Below, in pieces: positions 56,724-64,000 of a stretch of DNA of 64,000 nucleotides. The position numbers and the translations under genes were made by a program. The stretch is from Phytopseudomonas flavescens (GTDB taxonomy: Bacteria > Pseudomonadota > Gammaproteobacteria > Pseudomonadales > Pseudomonadaceae). The stretch is from positions 382,698-446,697 of the forward strand of contig NZ_FNDG01000001.1 in NCBI RefSeq assembly GCF_900100535.1, given 5' to 3'. Every line of letters begins with the position of its first letter. The first letter of the stretch is position 1. The notes under the pieces were generated by a model, which was not told where the DNA came from, did not search any database, and saw only the letters and a program-made list of their open reading frames with translations.

Positions 56724-59000
56724 TCAGAATGCGGTGGTGAGTGACAGGTAGAGCGCACGACCCGGCTCGTTATAGGTGTTGGCGCCAGCGGTGTTGGCAT
56801 TGCCTTCTCGATACAGGCGCTTGTCGAAGATGTTGCTGACACCGACACGCGTGCTGACCTGATCGGTGAAGGCGTAACCGGCACTCACCCCCCAGATGTG
56901 GTACGGATCGACGGATTCTGTGGAAAGGCCTGAGGCGTCGTTGCGGTTGACGACATTGGTCGGCGCCTCCTGCTCACCGTAGTAGACGGTGCTCAGTTGC
57001 AGCGACAGCCTGTCCGAGGCCTGCCAGTCCAGCGTCGAGTTCACGGTGTATTCCGGCGTCAGCGACAGCGGGTTACCGGTGTCCTTGTCGATGGACTCGA
57101 GCATATAGGTGAAGTTGGTGTTCCACGACAGGCTGTCGCTGAGCGGGATCAACAGGTTGCCCTCCAGACCTTCGACTACCGCCTTCTTGGCGTTCGACCA
57201 TTGCAGGACGTTGTAATTGCCGATGGTGCCGAAGATCTCGGTTCCCGCGACGATCTTGTTCTTGTAGTCGTTACGGAAGTAGGTGAGGCTCGAGGAAATC
57301 TGTTCTCCCTGGAAGGCGATACCGATCTCTTTGTTGACGCTGATCTCGGCATCCAGGTCCTTGTTGCCCACCAGGTAGCAAGCGCCGGTGGCAATCTGAA
57401 CCGGACAGCCATTGCCGTTGGTAGCGAGCAGGTAATCGGGATTGCTCTGGTACAGGTTCGGCGCCTTGAAGGCCCGTGCGATCCCGCCCTTGAGGGTGAA
57501 CTGATCGTTCAGCGCCTGGGAGCCGTTGAGACTGGGGCTCCAGTTGATACCGAATTCGCTGTGCTCATCCAGGCGCAGACCGGGCGTCAGGATGGTGCCG
57601 GGCCGCAGCTCGATGTTGTCCTCGACATACAGCGCGGCGATACGCGCCCGGGACACCGAGTCGCGATCCGCCGCGTTGGCCGTGGTACCGGGTATGTTGC
57701 CGATGGCACTCGAGCCACCTTGCGTGGAGCCCGGATCGTCGAGCTTGGACTCGCTCCATTCACCGCCGATCGTCACCACTTGCTGGAATACCGCGTCGAT
57801 GGGCAGGTTGACCTCACCATCGAGGCGATAGTTGTCCAGCACACTGGTGGTATTGGATTCGTTGGCGATCCGCCCTTCACTCCTGCCGCCCAGGCCCTCC
57901 TGCAGGCGCGTGTTGCGGGTGGAGTCAAAGGCCAGGGTTAGTCGCGAAGTGCCGAACACCCAGTCGCCAAGATGGCTGATCGCATAGTTCTGCCGATACA
58001 TACGGTTGGTTTCCGCACCGTTCTCGGCCAGGGTTCCGGTCAGGCCAGTGGGCTCGCTGTTGGCATTCTGCGAATCGCCCGCATAGATATTGCCCTGGCG
58101 ACTGAAACCGGCCTCGAACTCCAGCGTTTGCTGATCCGACAACTGCCAGGAAAGCAGGGAATTGATGTCACGGTTGCGTACCCCTTCACGCCCTCCGATC
58201 AGGTTGGTATCCGGGTCGGCGGCCTGGTGATCGGCATTGATGCCGGGCGAGTCGGCGTCGGTCTTGTTGGCGCTGCCGTATACGCGGTAGGTCAACTGCT
58301 CGGTCAGCGGGCCGCTGAGGCTGAAGTTGGCCCGCCGGGTCGCGCCCTCGTCACCATCCTCGGGCAGGTTGGTGAACAGGGTCAGCGAACCGCTCGCCTT
58401 GTCGGTCGGGCGCTTGGTGATGATGTTCACCACACCGCCGGCGGCCCCGGAGCCATAGCGCGCCGCCGCCGGACCGCGCAGCACCTCGATGCGCTCGACC
58501 TGTTCGGCGGGAACCCAGTTGCTGTCGCCACGGGTATCGCGCTCGCCCCGCCAGCCATAGCGCACGGCATTGCGCGATGTGCTGGGCTTGCCGTCGATCA
58601 GGATCAGGGTGTTTTCCGGGCCCATGCCGCGTATGTCGATCTGCCGATTGTTGCCGCGCTGCCCGGAAGAACTGTTGCCCGTCAGGTTGACGCCCGGCAT
58701 GGTCCGGATGATGTCGGAGAGGTCGTTGACCGGAGGACGCTTCTTGATGTCATCGGCGGTGATCACCGAGACGCCGAGAGCCTGCTTGACTTCCTCTTCG
58801 GCAGTCCCCAGTACGCGCGTTTCTTCGAGCTGCAATGCCTGGGAAGAACCTTTCGCGGAAAGACTGCCGCCAGCATCGTGCGTTGCCGCTTCGTCGAGGC
58901 TGATTTCAGTGGTCTGGGCGACGACCGCAGCCGGTGTGCTGAACACGAGCAGAATGGCGGTAGCCAGCAGGTTCGGTTTGTACTTCGGGTTCATAGACAT
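56724..59000 (-). CDS. pirA: Ferric enterobactin-type TonB-dependent receptor PirA
   Basis: About 758 residues. Four in-frame ATGs lie at 59012, 59006, 59000 and 58994; 59000 or 58994 is favoured by the G-rich stretch before it. A Sec signal peptide ends at VVAQ. The TonB box resembles EETRVLGT. The plug carries IRTMPGVNLTGNSSSGQRG, QIDIRGMGPENTLILIDG and VERIEVLRGPAAARYGSGAAGG in order, all as in FepA/PfeA/PirA. The barrel ends in an aromatic residue (LTTAF). It imports ferric catecholate siderophores with energy from TonB. It sits upstream of the esterase and importer and downstream of pirRS, with a Fur-box-like site before it. Confidence 0.93.
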   Translation of the reverse strand: MSMNPKYKPNLLATAILLVFSTPAAVVAQTTEISLDEAATHDAGGSLSAKGSSQALQLEETRVLGTAEEEVKQALGVSVITADDIKKRPPVNDLSDIIRTMPGVNLTGNSSSGQRGNNRQIDIRGMGPENTLILIDGKPSTSRNAVRYGWRGERDTRGDSNWVPAEQVERIEVLRGPAAARYGSGAAGGVVNIITKRPTDKASGSLTLFTNLPEDGDEGATRRANFSLSGPLTEQLTYRVYGSANKTDADSPGINADHQAADPDTNLIGGREGVRNRDINSLLSWQLSDQQTLEFEAGFSRQGNIYAGDSQNANSEPTGLTGTLAENGAETNRMYRQNYAISHLGDWVFGTSRLTLAFDSTRNTRLQEGLGGRSEGRIANESNTTSVLDNYRLDGEVNLPIDAVFQQVVTIGGEWSESKLDDPGSTQGGSSAIGNIPGTTANAADRDSVSRARIAALYVEDNIELRPGTILTPGLRLDEHSEFGINWSPSLNGSQALNDQFTLKGGIARAFKAPNLYQSNPDYLLATNGNGCPVQIATGACYLVGNKDLDAEISVNKEIGIAFQGEQISSSLTYFRNDYKNKIVAGTEIFGTIGNYNVLQWSNAKKAVVEGLEGNLLIPLSDSLSWNTNFTYMLESIDKDTGNPLSLTPEYTVNSTLDWQASDRLSLQLSTVYYGEQEAPTNVVNRNDASGLSTESVDPYHIWGVSAGYAFTDQVSTRVGVSNIFDKRLYREGNANTAGANTYNEPGRALYLSLTTAF

Positions 59001-59116
59001 CCCCATACCCATGCGTTACGCCCAAAACGGGCAAAATCGGCGGCTTGAAAATGTCGGAACCCTTCTATCGGTCCCCGGAAAGGCGTGTACCAGGCATTTC
59101 CCGCCGTCGCGACAGC

Positions 59117-59135
59117 GCGAATGATATTTCTTGTC
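59117..59135 (-). promoter_or_regulatory. Fur-box-like site before pirA
   Basis: The 19 bases match 13 of 19 positions of the consensus GATAATGATAATCATTATC (my count). The site lies 105 bases upstream of the outermost pirA ATG, in the gap between pirS and pirA, where iron repression is expected. Confidence 0.55.
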
Positions 59136-59154
59136 ATATGAGAGTAAACAGCAT

Positions 59155-60516
59155 TTACATTTTATACATTTGCCGCTCAGGGCCTGCGACCGGTAGCAGC
59201 AGGTGCATGCAAAGCCCGCTGTCCGGTGGACTTTCGGCCCACAACCGGCCGCCCTGCAAGGTGATCGCGCTGCGGGCGATGCTCAAGCCAAGGCCGAACC
59301 CCCCGTCGCCCGGACGCGAGCTGTCCAGGCGGGCGAAGGGTTCGAAGATGGTCTGCAGATGGTGCACCGCGACCCCCGGCCCCTGATCGCTCACTCGCAA
59401 ATGCCAGGTGCGCCCTTCGAGCTGCCCGTCCAGCCGCACGCATCCGCCGTCGGGCGAGTGGCGGATGGCGTTGCGCAAGATGTTCTCCAGCGCCTGGGCC
59501 AGTCCGTTGAGATTTCCCTGCACACGGCACGCCATCGGCAGTTCGCAGGGCATGCGCGTCACCGACCAGCCGGCTTCGAAACTGGCGTTCTCGGTCAACA
59601 GGTCCCAGAGCTGGCCGATGTCCACGGACTCCAGCGGCAGGCTCGGCCGCTCGGTATCCAGCCAGACCAGTTCCAGGGTGTCGCCGACCAGTTTCTCCAT
59701 CCACCCGACCTCGCGCTCCAGGCGTTGGCGCAGAGCGTTGTCATCGCGCTCGTTCTCCCCCGCCACGCGCAGACGGCTGAGCGGGGTACGCAACTCGTGG
59801 GACAGATCGCGCAACAGCTGGCGCTGGAATGTCACGGTACTCTCCAGGCGGCCGGCCATCTGGTCGAAAGTCCTGCCCAGCTCACCGAGTTCGTCACGAC
59901 GGCGGGTCACTTGCTTCCCCACCCGGGCCGACAGGTCGCCGGAACTGAGCGCGTTTGCCTGGCGCCGCAATATCGCCAGGGGCGCCATGAGCACGTGGTA
60001 CAACAACGCGCCGAGCAGAATCGCCACGGTGGCAGGCAACACCTGTTGCAACAGTATTTTCCAGAGGTCGAGATGCTTGCGCGGATTGAGGCGCTGCGGC
60101 AGTTCCATTACCAGGCGCGCCTTGCCGTCGCTGAACGGCACGTACAGCGGCGGGTTGCCGCCGGGACGGCCCAGCGAACCGTCGATGGGCCGGTTGAACT
60201 CCAGGTATTGCGATTGCTCTTCGCTCAAGACGCCCGAGGACAACGAATGCCGTCGCTCGTCGATCACCACCGCCCAGACTCCCTCGCGCTCACGCAATTG
60301 GCGGAGGAAATCGTCGACACCCGCTCGGCCCCGTTCGCGCCAAGCTTTCTCGGCCTCTCGCGCATAGTCGGTGAGGATGGCCCTGGCCGGTTCGGACAGC
60401 CGCGAGGTCGCCTGAACCAGCAGGCGGTCAAGGTCGACGTGCAGGCTGACCAGCAACAGGAAAAACAACGCCAGTACCCCGACCAGCTTCCAGAACAACG
60501 AATGTCGCCCGGGCAT
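59155..60516 (-). CDS. pirS: Sensor histidine kinase PirS
   Basis: 453 residues from ATG 60516, one base after the pirR stop. Two membrane helices (about 6-26 and 165-190) flank a periplasmic sensor region. HAMP follows (about 190-245), then the phospho-His in LRDLSHELRTPLSRLR (the SHELRTP motif), and the HATPase with the N box in ILRNAIRHSPDG, DQGPGV and FGLGLSIA. PirS pairs with PirR to induce pirA when the siderophore is present. Confidence 0.93.
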   Translation of the reverse strand: MPGRHSLFWKLVGVLALFFLLLVSLHVDLDRLLVQATSRLSEPARAILTDYAREAEKAWRERGRAGVDDFLRQLREREGVWAVVIDERRHSLSSGVLSEEQSQYLEFNRPIDGSLGRPGGNPPLYVPFSDGKARLVMELPQRLNPRKHLDLWKILLQQVLPATVAILLGALLYHVLMAPLAILRRQANALSSGDLSARVGKQVTRRRDELGELGRTFDQMAGRLESTVTFQRQLLRDLSHELRTPLSRLRVAGENERDDNALRQRLEREVGWMEKLVGDTLELVWLDTERPSLPLESVDIGQLWDLLTENASFEAGWSVTRMPCELPMACRVQGNLNGLAQALENILRNAIRHSPDGGCVRLDGQLEGRTWHLRVSDQGPGVAVHHLQTIFEPFARLDSSRPGDGGFGLGLSIARSAITLQGGRLWAESPPDSGLCMHLLLPVAGPERQMYKM

Positions 60517-60517
60517 C

Positions 60518-61225
60518 TCAGCAATCCCGGCCGGTGAGCACGTAACCCTTGCCCCACACCGACTCCAGGCGCATGCCGCTGTAGCCGATCTGCTTGAGTT
60601 TGCGCCGCACGTTGCTGACGTGCATGTCCAGGCTGCGGTCATGCTGTGCATAGCCACGGTGCAGGACGTGCTGATAAAGGAAGGCCTTGCTGAGCACCTC
60701 TTCGGCGTGCCGCGAAAAGGTTTCCAGCAGACGGTACTCGGTAGGTGTCAGCAGCGCCCACTGGCCGTCATGGCAGACATCGGAACGGCCCTCGTCATGT
60801 TTCAGCGCGCCCTCCTGCAAGGGCGGTTGCTCACGTCGCTCATAGGCCACGCGCCGCAGGATGGCCTCGATACGCACACTCAGTTCACCGAGGCTGAAGG
60901 GCTTGGGCAGGTAATCGTCGGCGCCCTTGCTGAACCCGGCGATGCGATCCTGCTCGGCGCCCAGGGCAGACATCAGGATCACCGGCACATGACGCCGCTC
61001 ACGCAATCGCTGCAACACGTCCAGGCCATTGCTGCCGGGCAGCAGAATGTCCATCAGGATCAGCTCGAAGTCCTGCTCCTCGGCCAGGCGCAGCCCCTCG
61101 CGGCCATCACCGCTGACGGTGACCTCGAAACCGCAATCCTGCAGGTGGGCCTGCAGGTGGGAGGCAAGGGCCGGATCATCCTCGACCGCGAGAATACGAA
61201 TGGCACGGATGGCCGGCGACGTCAT
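60518..61225 (-). CDS. pirR: Response regulator PirR (OmpR type)
   Basis: 235 residues from ATG 61225. Receiver domain with the acidic pair VEDDP, phosphoacceptor Asp in LILMDILLPG and the Lys of DDYLPKPFSLGEL. The C-terminal winged helix has LTPTEYRLLETFSRH and VSNVRRKLKQIG (DNA-binding). It controls pirA together with PirS. A Fur-box-like site lies 19 bases upstream. Confidence 0.93.
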   Translation of the reverse strand: MTSPAIRAIRILAVEDDPALASHLQAHLQDCGFEVTVSGDGREGLRLAEEQDFELILMDILLPGSNGLDVLQRLRERRHVPVILMSALGAEQDRIAGFSKGADDYLPKPFSLGELSVRIEAILRRVAYERREQPPLQEGALKHDEGRSDVCHDGQWALLTPTEYRLLETFSRHAEEVLSKAFLYQHVLHRGYAQHDRSLDMHVSNVRRKLKQIGYSGMRLESVWGKGYVLTGRDC

Positions 61226-61243
61226 GGCAAGAGCACCCTGAAA

Positions 61244-61262
61244 GCAAATGCGAATGATTCTA
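61244..61262 (-). promoter_or_regulatory. Fur-box-like site before pirR
   Basis: GCAAATGCGAATGATTCTA matches 12 of 19 positions of the Fur consensus (my count) and contains the AATGATTC core. It lies 19 bases before the pirR start, so iron would repress the regulatory pair. Confidence 0.55.
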
Positions 61263-61359
61263 CCGATTAACGGCATGCCCGGTAAGCAACCGAACGCCAG
61301 GCGAGCGTGTACCCGGCGGAATCGCTACACTGCCAGGCATCGCTGAAAGGGGACGTCGC

Positions 61360-64000
61360 GTGTTCAAGGAAATCGGCATCAAGGGCCGGGTACTCATGCT
61401 TACCCTGCTACCGACCAGCCTGCTGGCGCTGGTACTGGGTGGCTATTTCATCTGGATGCAACTCTCCGGGCTACAGGCGCAACTGCTGCAGCGCGGTCAC
61501 ATGATCGCCGAGCAATTGGCGCCCCTGGCGGCGCCCGCGCTGTTGCACGGTGACAAATCGCTGCTGCAGCGCATCGCCAGCGAAGCCCTGGAGCAGCCGG
61601 ACGTGCGCGCGGTGAGTTTTCTCGCCACGCAGAACGACCGCCTGGCCCATGCCGGCCCCAGCATGCTCAACACACGGCCGACCATCGACAGCGACACCGT
61701 GGACGTCGCCCAGCGAAGCAGCCAGGACGCGACCCGCTTTCTCCTCCCGGTAATGGCCCAGCACCTGACCCTGAGCGGGGACGAGCAGTCCACCGCGGGC
61801 AGCGACCCGATCGGCTGGGTAGAGCTGGAACTGTCGCACCACAACACCCTGCTGAGCGGCTACCGCAGCCTGCTGACCAGCCTGTTGCTGGTGGTGACCG
61901 GGCTGATCATCACCGGCCTGCTGGCCCTGCGCATGAGCCGCAGCATCAACGACCCGCTGCTGCGTATCAAGCACGGCGTCGCCCTGCTCAAGGACGGCCA
62001 CCTGGAAACCCGCCTGCCACCGCTGGGCAGCCACGAGCTGGACGAGCTCGCCTCGGGCATCAACCGCATGGCCGAGTCGCTGCAGAATGCCCAGGAGGAA
62101 ATGCAGCACAGCATCAACCAGGTCACCGAGGACCTGCGGCAGAACCTGGAGACCATCGAGATCCAGAACATCGAGCTGGACTTCGCCCGCAAGGAAGCCC
62201 TGGAAGCGAGCCGCATCAAGTCCGAGTTCCTGGCCAACATGAGCCATGAGATCCGCACACCGCTCAACGGCATTCTCGGTTTCACCAACCTGCTGCAGAA
62301 AAGCGAGCTGAGCCCGCGCCAGCAGGACTACCTGAGCACCATCGAAAAATCCGCCGACAGCCTGCTGGGCATCATCAACGAGGTGCTCGACTTCTCCAAG
62401 ATCGAGGCCGGCAAGCTGGTGCTGGAGAACATCCCGTTCAACCTGCGCGACCTGTTGCAGGATACCCTGACCATCCTCGCCCCGGCGGCTCACGAGAAGC
62501 AGTTGGAATTGCTCTCGCTGATCTACCGCGACACCCCGGTGGTGCTGTCCGGCGACCCGCTGCGCCTCAAGCAGGTACTCACCAACCTGGTCAGCAACGC
62601 GATCAAGTTCACCCGCGAAGGCAGCATCGTCATGCGCGCCATGCTCGAGGAAGAGACGGTCGATCGCGCCCAGTTGCGTATCAGCGTCCGCGACACCGGT
62701 ATCGGTCTCGCCGATGAAGACCTGCGTGCGTTGTTCCAGGCCTTCAGCCAGGCGGACAATTCCATCTCGCGGCAGGCCGGCGGCACCGGGCTCGGCCTGG
62801 TGATATCCAAGCGCCTGATCGAACAGATGGGTGGCGAAATCGGCGTGGAAAGCACCCCTGGCGAAGGCTCCGAGTTCTGGGTCAGCCTGAGCCTGCCCAA
62901 GGCCCGCAGCGATATCGAAGACCAGCCCAGCGCGCTCGCCGGGCGCAGGGCTGCCGTGCTGGAAGCCCACGAACTGGCGCAACAGGCGTTGCAGCATCAA
63001 CTGGAAGACTGCGGCCTGCAGGTCAGCGTATTCAGCGACCCGAACAGCCTGTGCGAAGCCGTCGTCACCGCCAGCCGCAGCACGCAACCGTTCCATTGCG
63101 CGGTGTTCGGCGTAACGGCGAACTACCTGCCCGCCGAGCAGCTCGGCAAGTACGTCTGGGACCTCGAACACCTGGGCTGCAAGAGCGTGGTGCTGTGCCC
63201 CACCACCGAACAGATCCAGTATCAGGACTGCGTGCCCGACTGGCACGCCCAGCTGCAAGCCAAACCGGCCTGCACGCGTCGCCTGCAGCGGGCACTGATC
63301 GACCTGCTCGTTCCAAAGCGTCCACGCCAGCAGGCACGCCGCAGTGCCACGCGCTCGCCGGCCATCCTCTGCGTCGACGACAATGCCGCCAACCTGCTGC
63401 TGGTGCAGACCCTGCTCGACGACATGGGCGCAGCGGTCACGGTCGCCAGCAGCGGCTTCGACGCCCTGGCCATTTCCCGGGAACAGGATTTCGACCTGGT
63501 GTTCATGGACGTGCAGATGCCGGGGATGGACGGACGCCAGACCACCGAGGCCATCCGCCAGTGGGAACAGGACAACGCGCGCACACCGATGCCCATCGTT
63601 GCACTGACGGCGCACGCGCTGGCCAACGAGAAGCGCACCCTGCTGCAGAGTGGCATGGACGACTACCTCACCAAGCCGATCAGCGAGCGGCAGTTGGCTC
63701 AGGTGGTACTCAAATGGACAGGCCTGCCGTTGCAGGGCGCCACCCAGGACCATGCACCGGTCGAGAGCGTCGCGCTGCCCACCGCCATACTGGACGACGA
63801 GGAAGGCCTGCGCCTGGCCGCCGGCAAGCCCGACCTGGCTGCCGATATGCTGAACATGCTGCTGGACGGGCTGCCGGGCGATCTTCAGGCCATCCGCCAG
63901 GCCCGCGCCGACGGCGACCGCAACGCATTGATCGAGCGTATCCACCGCCTGCACGGGGCGACCCGTTACTGCGGCGTGCCACAGCTGCGCGCCGCTTGCC
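61360..64000 (+). CDS. gacS: Hybrid sensor kinase GacS (BarA), 3' end outside window
   Basis: About 880 codons from a GTG at 61360 (AGGGGA 6-11 bases before), running off the right edge; the family is about 917-920 residues. N-terminal helix ([18 protein letters not shown]), periplasmic loop to about 165, second helix ([18 protein letters not shown]), HAMP, then the phospho-His in [13 protein letters not shown] at about 296, HATPase with NLVSNAIKF and [13 protein letters not shown], a receiver with VFMDVQMPG (Asp at about 717) and TKPIS, and a C-terminal Hpt domain with the His at about 865 ([11 protein letters not shown]). It controls the GacA/RsmA-sRNA switch of secretion, biofilm and virulence. 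The order pirR-gacS is that of P. aeruginosa. Confidence 0.96.
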   Translation, partial: MFKEIGIKGRVLMLTLLPTSLLALVLGGYFIWMQLSGLQAQLLQRGHMIAEQLAPLAAPALLHGDKSLLQRIASEALEQPDVRAVSFLATQNDRLAHAGPSMLNTRPTIDSDTVDVAQRSSQDATRFLLPVMAQHLTLSGDEQSTAGSDPIGWVELELSHHNTLLSGYRSLLTSLLLVVTGLIITGLLALRMSRSINDPLLRIKHGVALLKDGHLETRLPPLGSHELDELASGINRMAESLQNAQEEMQHSINQVTEDLRQNLETIEIQNIELDFARKEALEASRIKSEFLANMSHEIRTPLNGILGFTNLLQKSELSPRQQDYLSTIEKSADSLLGIINEVLDFSKIEAGKLVLENIPFNLRDLLQDTLTILAPAAHEKQLELLSLIYRDTPVVLSGDPLRLKQVLTNLVSNAIKFTREGSIVMRAMLEEETVDRAQLRISVRDTGIGLADEDLRALFQAFSQADNSISRQAGGTGLGLVISKRLIEQMGGEIGVESTPGEGSEFWVSLSLPKARSDIEDQPSALAGRRAAVLEAHELAQQALQHQLEDCGLQVSVFSDPNSLCEAVVTASRSTQPFHCAVFGVTANYLPAEQLGKYVWDLEHLGCKSVVLCPTTEQIQYQDCVPDWHAQLQAKPACTRRLQRALIDLLVPKRPRQQARRSATRSPAILCVDDNAANLLLVQTLLDDMGAAVTVASSGFDALAISREQDFDLVFMDVQMPGMDGRQTTEAIRQWEQDNARTPMPIVALTAHALANEKRTLLQSGMDDYLTKPISERQLAQVVLKWTGLPLQGATQDHAPVESVALPTAILDDEEGLRLAAGKPDLAADMLNMLLDGLPGDLQAIRQARADGDRNALIERIHRLHGATRYCGVPQLRAAC

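Noticed and set aside
61471..63954. An 827-codon minus-strand frame opposite gacS
   Set aside because: Shadow of GacS codon usage; no recognisable domain, while the plus strand encodes all GacS domains.

Overview
The window is a GC-rich stretch of a Pseudomonas chromosome (inference). Two long blocks keep the gene order I remember from Pseudomonas genomes: metZ-purF-cvpA-dedD-folC-accD-trpF-truA-fimV-usg-asd-leuB-methyltransferase-leuD-leuC-LysR, and mazG-relA-rlmD-cysM followed by pirA-pirS-pirR-gacS. No rRNA, CRISPR array, intact insertion sequence or phage gene was found. Most coding runs leftward (minus strand).

Layout. (1) 1-8746: a plus-strand run with a sulfonate-type periplasmic binding protein cut by the left edge, a TonB-dependent receptor, a Tat-exported protein resembling exo-rhamnogalacturonan lyases (PL26/YetA type) and a DUF6250-like protein. 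It meets a convergent pair, a lipoprotein esterase and a LysR regulator. This looks like a small uptake-and-cleavage locus for an oligo- or polysaccharide. (2) 8890-10923: tonB-exbB-exbD, which supplies energy to outer-membrane receptors, then a decayed ABC ATPase remnant near 11.1-11.4 kb. (3) 11648-21774: a nine-gene catabolic operon built on CoA thioesters, with a divergent LysR gene. It encodes an ADP-forming acyl-CoA ligase, two MaoC-type hydratases, an SDR, an MFS carrier, a CitE-like lyase, an enoyl-CoA hydratase, a thiolase and a CaiB-family protein that looks like mesaconyl-CoA (2-methylfumaryl-CoA) C1-C4 isomerase. Isomerase, hydratase and lyase together would form a route to acetyl-CoA and pyruvate through citramalyl-CoA. 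(4) 22994-23476: a tRNA-Val/Asp/Asp operon with a visible promoter and terminator. (5) 23510-42032: the housekeeping block (methionine, purine, folate, fatty acid, tryptophan, leucine and lysine/threonine precursor synthesis, tRNA pseudouridylation, FimV), ending at a LysR gene divergent from leuC. (6) 42126-45684: a four-PAS GGDEF-EAL protein and a DUF2058 protein. (7) 45764-51334: mazG, relA, rlmD, cysM. (8) 51530-61262: a catecholate-siderophore (enterobactin-type) uptake module with an ABC importer, periplasmic esterase, PirA receptor and PirRS two-component system, with Fur-box-like sites before pirA and pirR. (9) 61360-64000: gacS, cut by the right edge.

Most product calls rest on motifs read directly in the translations and on family knowledge. 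Statements about gene order in other genomes come from memory and were not searched.
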